Both the position numbers and the translations under genes were made by a program. 64,000 nucleotides of DNA from Gordionus sp. m RMFG-2023 (Eukaryota; Nematomorpha; Gordioida; Chordodea; Parachordodidae): assembly GCF_954871325.1 (NCBI RefSeq), contig NC_088775.1, forward strand, positions 12,191,561 to 12,255,560. The letters are read 5' to 3'. How positions within the stretch are numbered: position 1 is the first letter of the stretch; every line of letters starts with the position of its first letter. Under the pieces are notes generated by a model. The model saw nothing but the letters and a program-made list of their open reading frames with translations, did no database searches and was not told where the DNA came from. Positions 23,955 through 36,799 of this stretch are shown here, one piece after another.

Positions 23955-24040
23955 TTTTTTTTATTAACTGTACAATATTTAATGCAAATTTCGATTTTTT
24001 ATAAAAATTTCTATTATACACAAGAATTTATAATAAATAT
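23955..24040. promoter_or_regulatory. Overlapping 3' ends of MIPEP and MRPS10
   Basis: The two stop codons face each other across 85 bp. The only near AATAAA for MIPEP is at 24032-24037 (+), almost touching the MRPS10 stop. The only near AATAAA for MRPS10 reads on the minus strand at 23960-23965, just past the MIPEP stop. If both are used, each cleavage site would fall at or inside the neighbour's coding end, so the two mRNAs would be complementary over at least this stretch. Confidence 0.5.
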
Positions 24041-27000
24041 CAAAAATAATGTTCAAATTCAATGCTTTTGGGAGGAGGAAATTCGAAATCATCTTTGAGG
24101 ATTTTGTTTTTATACAAAAGTTTTTTTATTTCACCATCAGGTTTTTCGTCCTTGACAATTTCATTATTCAAATGTTCTGGCAAAGTTAATAATTGTGTCT
24201 ATATAACGGATTGGAATATTAGAATAGATTTTTTTAAAATTACCTTTGTAATCCTCATAGCAATACCTTCTGGCAGATTACGCTCTATGTATTCTAAAAA
24301 GGTGCTCAGTGTTGAACCGGTTAAATGTCTCATCTGCTTTTTTTTTAAATATTCAAATACATTTATAAATTTCCATAATGGTCCAAAGGAAATTATCGTT
24401 ACAAACCATTATTTAAATTTCTATTCGTCTATTTACAATCACATGATCTGTCAGATTTGATAAGTTATTTATAAAAAAATATTTAATTTTATTATTAAAA
24501 AACAATTTTTAATATTATCTTAACATTAACCTATAACTTTTTAATCCTACTCCTTACTTCACAACCAATTATAATATCTCCTACAGTTCAACATTCATTT
24601 AGTTGAGCTATTGTCAAATTCCTTACATTACCGTGATATTTTTATAATGAGTTCTCCATTCATATTGAACTCTATGTTTTTTGTGAACGAATGCAGATTT
24701 TAGTAAGGTTCTTCTGTGCATCTCTTTTGGCAAATCTTTCCTATTTATAAAATATAAAATGTTTAGTTAATAAAGAAAAAAATATTTTTTTAGCAAATCG
24801 TAACTGTTAAATTAGTATTTAGAAAAATAAATAATGAAAACTAATTTTTTTTAGAAGTAGAAGTTATTAATGGCTCATTTTTTCTTGACAAATACATTAA
24901 CATTTAAATAACAAATAACTCAAAAATATTATATTTAGGACTCATTTTATAAAAAAAAATCAAAAGTATCGTTTTAAAATTGTAAATCTTATGATAAATA
25001 TTTACTATAATAGTATTATTTATTAAGACTATTGAGGTGGCCAAAATATCAAAATTATAATTAATTAAATATAGTAACTTTAATGAAAAAAGAGAAATAA
25101 GCTATTTTTTAATGTAAAAATAAAATATTGGCTTTTAAACCATTTTTTTCCTAATTTACAAAAGCTTAAAGTTTATAAAGTTGTGAAATTTTTACAAAAA
25201 AATAAGTAAGTAACATTAATTACATTTTTCAAATTATAATAAGAAATAGCAGTTATATTAATCAAAATAAAAAGTATTTAAATAAAAGGGACAAGTATAA
25301 AAATAATTTGGTAGGGATTATAAATTTTAAATGAAAATATAAGGACATGTTTCATAATTTTTATAAATTTACGATTTATAAATTTTTTGGTTATTTTAAA
25401 TATATTCATTAACCTTATCAAAATTAATTCATTTCAAAAAAAGTATTAATATTTATCGAATCAAATTTCAGATGAATAATATTTAAAGCAGAGATGCAGC
25501 ACCATATCAATTTTTTTAAAGTTTATTAGAAAATTTGAAGAATATGGTTGTGTTCTAGTCAGTCTGGCTAAAACAGATTTTGAATTAGAACACCTAATTT
25601 TGATTTGTTTTAAAAAGTGTGTACATTAAATAAATATTATTTGTTATTTATATTAATTTTGTTATTAATAAAACATCAAGGGCCCGTTAACCGTTACATA
25701 AATCTAAAATAGTTTTTTTCTTTTAAGACTGTTTAGAGGAAGCTATATAGAGGGCTAAACAGGCGACTATTTAGAAATAAGACGAATTAGGATGGGGGTC
25801 TGTATCAACCTTTTTTATTAAAAAAAAATTAAGCAACAGATGCTATTGAATTTTAATGAAGCTTTGTGGTATTTTTCTTATATTCTTTATCATTAATATC
25901 GAGTTTGATGATAGCTATTATTTAAAATAAGATATTTAGGCATTCAATAAACAGTATGGTGGAGACCTAATATTTTACCTTTATGTGCTTTCTTTCTTTC
26001 TTATCTATAATGTAGAACGATTATTATTTTGGAAACTGGTTATCACTGGTATTGGTTAATATGGGAAACTACATCTCTGTATTAAAGTTTTATAAGAATA
26101 TTTAATAGAGGAGCAAAAATATAATTTTTTAAAAAAATAAGAATTTAAAAAAATAATAAGAAATGATTTTAATTAGGGTCAAAAAAGATTAATCTCACGA
26201 GAAAGAAGGGAACAGCAAATTATTGTTGTTTTTTAAAGGATATGATTCTAAATATCTCAATCTATAGTTACCGTATTACAATCAAATAAAGATTTCAAGT
26301 CTGTATTTTTTTTTCTAAAAAATTTACTCATAATAATTAGGGTCAATTAGCTTCTAATATGGACAATATTTTTGTTGCATTTCCGAGTCTTAAATAAATT
26401 AACCAAAAAAGCATAGAATCTATTCCATCTCAAATTTTCCTTTTTTTTACAATGCTAGCATAATCACAAATCAGATTATATTTTGATAAGTTAAGTGGGG
26501 AAACATCTATGAGATGAGATTTCTTCCTATGAAAAATCAAAGTTAAAAAGGATGCAAAGATAAATTGTCTAGACCTTTACTTGTATCATTTACTATCAGA
26601 AACTGCATTTTAGAAGTCAACCCATGAGCAGGACAAAAAAATTTTTGGGTCAGACCAGCTATGTGATAAATATTTTACAGAATTATGCTTTTATAATAAA
26701 GCATATTTATCCTTTTTTTTAAATAAAAATTAATGCATATGTCATTTAAGGAGCAGGCTAGTTAAAGGACTGGTCATCGGTTGGTTCAAGCCAGGCTTTG
26801 CACCAACCTTTACTGTGTTCCATAAATGTATAATTAAATATAATTACATGTTATAGAGGTTGGCAAAGACCTAGCCTGAATCTCCCAGTAAAATTTTTTA
26901 TTAGGGTTTTAGGTCAGGTCAACAAAATATATTTTGAACAAGTTGTCCAGTCCAGCCCATAATTTCTTATGAACTAAATTTTAAATTATTTTAAGCAAAT

Positions 27001-27742
27001 AAAAAGTTCACCTAGGCATTTTCACACATCCTACTCTCCCATGCCATAGTAAAATATTTGGCAAAAAAAACAACCCTGAGGTTGTTGCGTTCCTTACCAA
27101 AATATTGCATATATGCTGATAGTTCCAATTGCGCATATTGAAAATACAATATTTTCTAATATTAGAAGTATTCAAAAGAAATGATAAACTTTTCATTTTT
27201 ACTATGTGGTGTGGAAAAATATTCTAAATTTCAACTTTAAAAAAGTAAAATTTATAATAAAAATCTTTTAATTAAAATATATTTAAAATTATTAATCAAT
27301 ATTCAGAATATTTCAAAGCTTTTTTAAATATCCTACTTAGACAAATATATTAACTATAAATATAATATAAATTTCTAAAAAAAATTACACTTCAATGACA
27401 TCAATGTTTAATTCATAGGTTGTCATAAGTATATATTGCATATAGCTTTTGATAACTTCAGGATCATGCCCATGTAATTGAATAACCACTTGTTTATATA
27501 AATCATCTAAATTTTTTTCAACTGAATTGACTTGATGTAAATTTTTTGGAGAAATATTTGTGTTTTGATCAGATATATATCTCTGCAAATTATATCTTTA
27601 TAAAGTTAAATGTTTTAGTTACATATTGTATTTTGGTGAGATTAAATGGCAAGCTAGTATGTTTATTGGAATGAAATAAGCTACAACAAAAGTTTAGGTT
27701 ATCTATAAATTGGATATTAAGCAATCGATTCAATTTCAACAT
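24040..27742 (-). CDS. MRPS10: Mitochondrial ribosomal protein S10 (uS10m), complete, five exons
   Basis: Component of the small mitoribosomal subunit head. Exons in transcription order: 27623-27742, 27389-27582, 24632-24740, 24244-24333, 24040-24198 (stop TGA). Phases 0, 2, 0, 0 agree and give about 223 residues, against ~200 in human. Exon 1 supplies a basic N-terminus (start context AACCAAATG) suited to mitochondrial import. Exon 2 holds [12 protein letters not shown] and [11 protein letters not shown]. Exon 3 holds [19 protein letters not shown], the hallmark of the family. Exon 4 holds [21 protein letters not shown], and exon 5 LLTLPEHL with a charged tail. The exon 2 donor must be the second of two adjacent GTs (GT|GTAATT) to keep frame. 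Introns range from 40 nt (27583-27622) and 45 nt (24199-24243) to 2,648 nt (24741-27388). Convergent with MIPEP. Confidence 0.93.
24741..27388 (-). other. MRPS10 intron 2 (2.65 kb)
   Basis: AT-rich. Around 26,765-26,813 and 26,857-26,960 lie two outward-facing segments with AGGTTGG(TG)CAAAG..CT.GCCTG, diverged relatives of the CAGAGG-type GC-rich elements. No exon seen between MRPS10 exons 2 and 3. Confidence 0.55.
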
Positions 27743-30089
27743 TTGGTTATAGCTGAAATAAACAAATGATAAAAGTGTTAACCTGATAAGTTTCGAAATT
27801 CTCAGTCAATCATCGTCATTAAAAATAAAAATCGAGTTTAAAGGTTGATTTTTTCTAAGATATGCTTAAATATTTTTTTAAATTTTTTGTTTAATTTAAG
27901 GATTATTTATAATTATCATCAAGTTATTCTAAACTGAAGAATATTAATCATTATTGAGATGATCAGCAAAATGTTTTTATTTTTTTTAGAATCAATATAT
28001 TTTTAAAATATTTTTTAATTTGTATTATATATAGATGCCATATAATTAAGATTTATAATCTAAATATTAATAATAATTATAAGAGTTAAAATTTAGGAAT
28101 ATTATTAGATATATTTAATAATTAAAATTATTAATATTTATAATTATTTATTAATACATGATATATAGCCTCATATCTGCTGTGCTGCATGCCTTTTTAA
28201 TTTTACTGAACTATGCGATTAAAGCCAAAAACTCATTTGATCTATTATTGAAGAGGAAAACAATTTTTTAGGAGAGTTTAAAAAATATATTTTATTAACT
28301 AATATCTTTCTCTTTTCGTAAGGTATATATATAACATTTTTTACAAATTAAAATTAGACTATAATATTAAAAAGGTTAACAATAAAATAAAATTATAACT
28401 AAAATAAAAATATAATTTGAATAAATTGGATTGTAATAAGATTACAAATTTGAATATATAACAATTATTAAAGGTAAATGATATTTCTTTTAGTAATTCT
28501 ATCAGCCTAACATTTTGATCCAAGTTCAATCCTGGCTTCGTACAAAATTTTAGGTTGAGAACTGATCTATGCTAAGTTTAATTTTAATTGCATTAGATAG
28601 CAAGCTAGCAAATTTAACCTGAGTTTACCCTAACTTGATATATTTTTATCATAAAATAAGTATGTGTATTATAATAGCAATTAGGATTGCTATATTTTAA
28701 TATTTACTAAACCTACTACATTTAGTATAAACTAATTTTAGGCTTAGATTTGTGCCAAGCTCTTATACCGCGTTAGCGATTAGTTTGGAACTATGCTACA
28801 AAGATAAGGGTTATGGTTTTTATATGATTATAAGAAATTGAATGATTTATTACAAATCCACTACATTAGTAAAATCTAAAAGACACAAAGTATGGCGCGG
28901 ATAAATATTTGAAAAAATGAATAAAGCTAAATGTATTCAGAAGCGAAAAAAAATTGATTAAAAGATACATAAATAAATAACAAGAAATTTATCAAATATG
29001 ATGGAGATTAAACGAAGGAAATATAGTCATGTTATAGATCGGCTAAAATAAAGGTGTGAACTGGGCTTAATACCACCGAATGGATAAGTTTGCATAATAT
29101 GGCTAATTGTACGAATAAAAAATAATATGATAAAATAATGAGGAAATATATCCAAGATTTGAATAAATAGAAGTGGGGAAAAGGAACAGGAATAATAAAT
29201 ATAAATCAATGAAATATCTATTAAAGGGCAAATTAATAACGCGAAATTTAAGCAATATGGTCCCAAATATTCAATTTTTAGATATAAAAAAAATTTAAAC
29301 TTTTGTTTAGGCTGTGTCCTAAATATATTAAAATAAACCTCTAAATTTATAAGTTTTCTAAATCGATAAAATTATATAACATGACTAAAATCTTCCATTA
29401 AAATTTTTTTAAAGTTTTATAAATTAAAATATTCAAAATTCTTGATATGAGTCAATAATCCTAGTTACTATATACTGTCAGCTAATTTGGAAGATATAAA
29501 TTATTATTACTTACTTTTAATTTCCTAATAATTTCACATTTTATAAATTTTAAGCTAAATTTTATTTTTTTTTCTAATTTTTATAAATTGGGAAATTACA
29601 TTAAACTAGCTTATTTATTTTTTTTACTAAAATTAATAAATGTATTTATTTATATTTTTGATATTTAAGGGACAGCCTTATAAATATAATTATTTATTTA
29701 TTTACAAAATTAAAGTTAATATATAAAAATTTCAAAGCATTATAAAATACAATTATAAGGTTTACAATCGGTGTTACATAGCTTGATATAATTACTTATT
29801 CAAGTCTATATAAATTTATTTTAAATATAATAAATTTTAAAAAAGAATTAAATGGTGTCTATTTAATAGAATAATTTTAATAGAAATTTAGACTGCTACA
29901 AGTGCCTAATTAATAGTTTGATATTTTAATAAATATTAGTTCTCATGTTGGCGTTTTATTTATTTTTTTGACAACCAATATTGATAAATTAGATTTATAA
30001 CTAGTTTCATTTTTTTGAATTAAATATTGTTGCAATTTTTTAAACTTTTAGATATTTTATTGATTTTAAAATTTGGTCTAATATAGTAA

Positions 30090-30560
30090 AACTTTATAAA
30101 TCAGCTCCCTTTATTAAAATAATTTTTCTTAAACGGTGTTTTGCTAAACCAGACCCAAATAGAAACCCAATCCATGAATCTGCTATGTCCAAATTTTGTA
30201 GATAATTTCATTTTCGAGTTATGTTGGGTGAAGTCGGAATTTTTTTTTTTGAATTTTCGGGATTGGTTGGTTTGGGAAAATGTTTTTCTTCTTATGGGTT
30301 GGGTCTAAAATGCGATAATTTATGATTTATTATACATCCAATATATAGAAATAATAAATAACTTTGACTTCTAAATAAAAATGTGGCTAAAATAATATAT
30401 TTTATCATATCTTATTAATAGATAGGAAGTAAAATTATTTATTTATACATCCTACATTTATTCGTAAATAATATAAAATTTTACATCTAAACACCGATAA
30501 GAAGTAGATAAATTCAATACTTGAAATATATTTTTATACTTCTTATTAAATAAAGTTATT
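30090..30560 (+). repeat. Repeat family R1, copy 1
   Basis: Shares with 31,230-32,050 the segments AAACCCAATCCATG.ATCTG, GGTTGGTTTGGGAAAATG, TAAAATGCGAT.ATTTAT, then AAATAAAAATGTGG and ATAATATAAAATTTTACATC. Non-coding, moderately diverged. Confidence 0.7.
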
Positions 30561-31229
30561 TATAAACTCAGGCAAATCTACGCATACATAAAGCATAAAA
30601 ACGACGTAAAAGGCATGAAAAATGATGTATCAATCGAATCAGGCTTATAAATTTTAGAAATAAACATTATTTAATTTTGTTAAAGATTTTTAAAATACTA
30701 ATGAATTATTTAAGCAATTTATCTAAGCTTAGAGTAGGCATTCACAGAGTACATACTACAAGGATAAAGATAATTATGGTAATTAATAATAAATTATTCA
30801 ATTGTATACTTTAGATATTATTAGTAAGGAGTAGTTAATCATTTTTTTAAGATTGTGGATTAAGGTGAAAAATAAAATTTGCGTTTAATAATAGTTTAAG
30901 TCATTTATTAAATAAGAAAGATGTCAATATATTGGAATAAAAAGTTATAAATTCCTCATTTCATGGTTGAACAAAAAAATTATAAATATATATTATATTT
31001 TTAACTCGTTTAAATGGACGAGGTAAGTTTAGTGACTCTTTTTTCTACATAAAAATAAAATATTTATACCATTTCAATTTCATGTAATAAATACTAAAAG
31101 AGCCGACGAGAAAGAGTGTCCAATAATTATTTTGGGATTTTTTTAAAAGCATCTAAATTTTTATAGATAAATCAGACTTGTTGTAATTTTCTTAAAATAT
31201 TTTATTAATTCTAAAAGATCCAATATAGT

Positions 31230-32130
31230 AAAATTTTATAAATTACCCTCTTTTATAAAAAGAATGACTTTAAATGGGGGTCTGTAAAACCCGACCAAAT
31301 AAAAACCCAATCCATGGATCTGTTGGCTCCTGATATTGTAAGATTTATTTTCGGATTGAGTTGGGTGGGGTTGGAATTTTTTCTTCTTAATTATCTGGTT
31401 TGGTTGGGTTGGGAAAATGTTTTTCTTCCTAAGGGTTGGGTATAAAATGCGATTATTTATCATTTATATTGCTTGTGCCCTTTTGGAATATCCATTTTTA
31501 TGAATAATTTTTATTAAATTCAAATAAAAAAGAAAAAAAAACATATTCTGCCTCAAAAACGATCTTTTTATATCTTATAATTTATAAATAAAAAATAATT
31601 CTCTAAAATAAAAATAATACGGCTCATCCTGAGTCTTACAATCCAAAGTCAACCAAAGTCAAACCAGCGCGCTGATGTTATCAAGTCATATTATTGTGCG
31701 TAATAAAAATATAATGAAGTTAAAAACGAAAAAAATATATATAACAAAATAAAAAAAATAACACCAATTATAACAGTTTATATTAAATTTATTGATAGAT
31801 AGAAATAATTAATAACTTTTACTTCTAAATAAAAATGTGGATAAAATTTAGTATATTTTTTAATATCTTATTAATAGATAGAAAATAAAATTATTTTTTT
31901 TATACATCCTACATTTACTGGTAAATAATATAAAATTTTACATCTAAATACAGATAAGAAGTAAATAAATTCAAAACTTAAAATATATTTTCATACTTCT
32001 TAGTAAACACATTTATAAAACTCTTACAACTTTTAATCGTAGTGAGAAAGAACTTAACATCTGAATATTGGTAACAAATATAGATAAAATTAAAATTAGA
32101 ATGTTATATTTTAAATTTTAAAAAAGATTA
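31230..32130 (+). repeat. Repeat family R1, copy 2, with a ~300-bp insertion
   Basis: Same block order as copy 1, but blocks two and three are separated by unrelated sequence at about 31,470-31,775. Downstream it extends further (TAGTGAGAAAGAACTT, CTGAATATTGGTAA), an extension also present at 39,300-39,540. Confidence 0.7.
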
Positions 32131-32159
32131 ATAATAGAAGATTTTTATTTTAATGAATG

Positions 32160-32340
32160 GAATAAATGATATTATTGCTCTCACCTTGATTATATAAAAA
32201 AATAAGTGGGCTTTTATAATAAGAATTGAAAGAAACCAACCAATTGAAACAGCCATAGTTAAATTATGTTTGTTGATTATAATTGATAGATCTCCTAAAC
32301 TCGTAATAAATTTAAGAAAGTAAATTAGTCAAATAATTTT
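32160..32340. repeat. Left arm of a 3.6-kb-spaced inverted repeat (right arm 35905-36080)
   Basis: GTGGGCTTTTATAA, CCATAGTTAAATTATGTTT and ATAATTGATAGATCTC here recur as reverse complement at 35,905-36,080 in the same order. The arms are roughly three-quarters identical by eye. Confidence 0.65.
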
Positions 32341-32539
32341 TATCTAAAAATAAGGTAATTGAATTTTACTAATATCTGAACACTAACTCCTCTTCCAACT
32401 TTAATAAAGACGCTAACAGAGCGCAAGATTTTAAGATCGTCTAAATACAGCGCTGATTCTTCTAATTACATATTTGTACTAATCATTTGCCCTACTTTAA
32501 CATGTGGGGTGGCTAAAAAAAAAATTAAGGACGTCGGCC

Positions 32540-32614
32540 GTCAGATCAGGCAAAATTCTGGTGAGCCTCGTGAAGTCTAAGGTAGAGGATCGCGATGCCA
32601 TTCTTAAAACTAAT
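32540..32614 (+). pseudogene. Possible non-LTR retrotransposon ORF1-like fragment
   Basis: One frame reads VRSGKILVSLVKSKVEDRDA followed by ILKTN, which resembles the conserved strand-and-loop of LINE ORF1 RNA-recognition domains (pattern R..KV.L.S.EDRD.IL). It is isolated, with no reverse transcriptase nearby. Its base composition is clearly more GC-rich than the surroundings. Confidence 0.35.
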
Positions 32615-35600
32615 TATGTTTGTTTTATTAATTAGATCTCTCCTGATGATTAGGGTGATTTATTTTGAATAAATGTACTGGTTTATGTTATAATATTTTT
32701 TAACAATATTATATTCGTTCTTAGTTATTTTGCATTTTCCATTATTTTATTATTTGTGTTCGAAATTGTTATTTTGTTAATTTGATTAGTTCTAACCAGT
32801 AATCACTATTATATTTTAAATAGAATTGTATACTTCAAATTATATAAAAAAAATTATAATTTTTTAAACATTTCATGTTGCACAATTAAAAATTATCCCT
32901 CGTCTTTTACAATAATTCAAATAATTATTTTTCTAAAAAATTAATTCAAAATTAAGTCAATAGCATTATAAGCATGTTAAATTTTAGAAAAAAATCCATT
33001 AACTTAGAAGAATATGAACCCCCCCCCCCCTCAAACAAGTACAAATCACGGGGTCGTAATTAAGATACACAATTTAATTAAAATATATGCGTCTAAAATT
33101 TGCGATTTTCTTTTTCCGTAGTGTTCTTTAAGTGTTCCGCATTCAATCTTTGCCTTCTAATCACAGACCATAACCATCATATTCAATTTAGACCATATCA
33201 GTCTGCCAGATAGTATCATACGTATCATTATCAAAACTTGAGTTCCTATTTAGTAGCATCTTGGGCATTCATAATTATGTATCATTATTTTAATATTTAC
33301 CCCTCAAATTTTATCATATGACCTTTGATCCATGTATATATATTTTATTCCCCATTTAAAACAGCGTCTTCTTCTTTTAATGAGCCTTCAGTCTCATTTT
33401 TACCACCTACACATAATGTATCTATTCCACATATAATACAATTCTCCGCTTATATCAATGATTATCCGCATTTACTTATTCGCTTTTATTTTTAAATTAC
33501 GTAGGTCAATTCCTATTCCAATATTTTGATCTCAAATTTCTTTCGACATTTATCAATGCAACTACCGATTATTTTATTCATTTATTTGTGGTACTATTTT
33601 AATTTTATCCTTTCAAAATATATAATTTCAATAAATGGTTCAATTTAACTTGAAATTTAACCTATGCTATAATGTCCTATATCACATTTTTATTGATTAT
33701 TTTAACACCGTTTATTCAGTTTTACGAATTTCACATTCATGTAATATATTCCGTTGTATTTGGCCTACATACCTTTTATGTATACAATGCATAATTCACC
33801 CCTCTAGTTCCATACATAATGATTTCTCAGGCATAATTCACCATCCCATTATCGGATTTCCCCTTTCCTCCCGCCATTTACACGGAACTCTTACCGATAT
33901 TTTGTGTATAACATGTCGCTACTTTAACTGGATATCGACTTTACATTCCACTAGCAATCTTAGTTCCCACTAATATTTAACAATATTCATTAGTTTTTTT
34001 TTATTTCACAATATTTATCTTTCATATATTTCTTTCTTTATATATCACAAATTATTAGTTTTTCATCTAAATTTTGTTCCTATACAATAGCAACCTCCTT
34101 TCATTTTTCAAAATTATCAGGTTTCTTATTTTATTCCCGACCATTCCGGTCATTTTTTTCTTTTTTTTACATATATCGAGTTTCCCGAAAAATTTTCCAT
34201 AACTACCAGATTTTCCCATGATTTAACCTTATTGTTCCATGTTTCATTTCATATGCCGGCCAAAACATTTTGATTATTGTAAAAGTTGTAAATTTACCTA
34301 GTTTTACTATATTCAATCAAGGTTTAAAATAAAATATTTAATCTGAAAGTAAGAACAAATTTATAAATATAAAATATTTAATAAATACTATACTTTTATA
34401 AAATTATTTACAAAAAATATAAATAAAATTAGATATATTATGTTTTAGAAAAAAATTATATAATGTTGAAAATAGATATATATTGTAAATATACAGTATT
34501 TTTTTAAATTTTCTATCTATTAAAATATTTAAAAAACGATAAAAAAAACTAATCAATTATTTTGCTTTACTGACTAACAAATTTCATACCTTTATAAGTT
34601 TAATAAAATATTAAACGCCCGCTAGAGGATTAAAATTATACTAAAGTATTAAATCACCTAAATTGATAAGTATTATATATCAATATAAATTATGGTTCAA
34701 TTTTTTTAAATTAAATAGGCACCGTATTACTTCTTTTTTTTAGATTGATTTTATTTCAAATAAAATAAAAGCCTGAATATATAATTTATATCAAACTATA
34801 TAACACTGATTGATAATTTACATAATGGTGTTATATTATAAGGTTTATATAACAATATTACCATACAAATTTTAGGATTATTTAATAGTTGTGCGAGATA
34901 ACTGCTATACAACTCAAAAAAAAAATATTGTCTCGCATAATAATAATATAAACTAATTTAGAAAATATTGTCATTCTACATTTATTCTTTTAAACGAATT
35001 GAAAAAATTTAATTTTTCGTAATTATACGAAACAATTAAAAAATAAAATTTGTATAAGTATAAGTAAGAATAGTAAAACAGCAACTATTGAAATAAAGAG
35101 AGAATTTACCCGTCAAAAAAAAAAAATTTACTTAAAAGAATCAAATACGAATAATTTATTATTAGATTCTTTTTTGAAATCGCCTAAAATCATGTAATAA
35201 TTTACCTTTTTGAGGCGTTTAACAAACATCTACAAATAAGCATTTGAAGATTTTTTCCCATTATTTTGAGGTAAGGGATTCATTCCGTCAAACCATGTTT
35301 ATTTTAATGTGCTTTTGATAAGTTTTAATTATTAAAATTTCAAAATAATGTTTTGCTTTTTGAAATCTATTTATATTTTTCACCAATATTTTACATTTTA
35401 TCAATATTTCTCACCAGCATTTAGATGTAAAATTATTTCCTTATCTTAATAATAGATGACGACTGGCGAGAAAATATGTCTTACATTTATTCATAGACAG
35501 AAATAACTTTTACACCAAAACACGGTATAAAGAATAATCAATTTTTTTAATCTTACTTTTACATCTAAATATGAAATATAGATAAAAATAAAAGATTGAA

Positions 35601-35904
35601 ATATATTTTCGTATCTTATTAATAGATAGAAAGAAGGAATGTTTATCATTCATTTTAAATATATTCAGATAGAAATCCTTTACATCTTATTTTATTCATA
35701 GATAGAAAGAACCTTTAAATACTTATAAGAAATTTTGATAAAAATAAAATATTGACATTGTATTTTAATTAAAATAAAATTTAATACTAATTTTTTTTTA
35801 GATAACAATTAAATATCTAGTTTACCTTTTTTTATAAGTTCAAATAATTAAAGCTAATCGCAATAATCGCATGCCTTTGATCTTATGTACATTTCAAATG
35901 GGGC

Positions 35905-36080
35905 TTTAAATTACGCTTGAGTAAATATATTATGAGTTTTGAGATCTATCAATTATATAATCAAAAAACATAATTAAACTATGGTTGAAAAATTTTCAAT
36001 GGTTTCGGTGTTTTCATTTCTGGTTATAAAAGCCCACATTGTTTTTTTCATATAATCAGTTAGAGCAATAATATAATTTT
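35905..36080. repeat. Right arm of the inverted repeat (left arm 32160-32340)
   Basis: Reverse-complement partner of 32,160-32,340. Together with the R1 repeats outside them, the pair gives 31-36 kb a broadly symmetric layout around the G-poor centre. Confidence 0.65.
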
Positions 36081-36799
36081 ATTTATATATTACAAAATAT
36101 AAATCTTGTTTTATTAAGTATAAAAAACTGGCTTCATAAGCAATTCTATTGTGTAAATTTATTTCATATATATAGAGAAAATATATAAGACGGTCCTAAA
36201 AACTACTCAAAAGTTTTAAGAATTGCACAACTTTTGTGATTTTTACGAGATACAAAACATGCCCCCCCAAATCTTCCATTAAATTTTTCAAATTTTTGAT
36301 ATGAATGATTTTTTATTCTATATTATGTTATTTGATGATACGACTGACCTAATCACAAAACTTTATAGAGGAAAAAATCATTTAGGAAAATATTTTAATT
36401 TAACTTTATAAATGGTATTTGTTTACCCCGCTAAATTCGCGAAATTTTCGAAATTTAATTTATTATATTTAGAACATAACTAAAAAAAATAAAATATGTA
36501 ATAAATATTTAATTATAATTACAAAAAATTTCTCTTCTCAAATACTAATCTGTATGAATTAAAAAGATATTTCCCGTAAATTTATGATTACATTTATAAT
36601 GTATTTATATTATAGCAACATATTTATTTTGATTACTATTATAAATAATTATTTAAACTATTTTACCTTCAAAAAAAACAGAGTTTATAAATATATAATA
36701 AGAACGTACTCAATAAATAAGCTATTTATTTTATTTTAATTAAATTAATATAAATTCACTTTAGACGAAATTCTTAGTAACTCAAAGCTATTTAACAGA

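Larger units (their letters stand above)
27743..36791. other. Gene-free repeat-rich stretch
   Basis: 27,743-30,000 shows only AT-rich DNA. From 30,100 several copies of one repeat family are recognisable (listed separately). A LINE-like fragment lies at 32540-32614 and a G-poor stretch at 33,100-34,270. Frames at 29027-29266, 31236-31463 and 33635-33973 have no family resemblance. Confidence 0.5.

Noticed and set aside
24062-24460. 132-codon plus-strand frame after MIPEP
   Set aside because: It is the opposite strand of MRPS10 exons 4 and 5, whose minus-strand reading matches the uS10m family with consistent splice phases.
27008-27196. 62-codon minus-strand frame within MRPS10 intron 2
   Set aside because: No resemblance to uS10m, and the phase-2 junction between exons 2 and 3 is already complete.
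33635-33973. 112-codon plus-strand frame in the G-poor stretch
   Set aside because: Its openness is explained by the low purine content of the strand; no domain, splice context or family resemblance.
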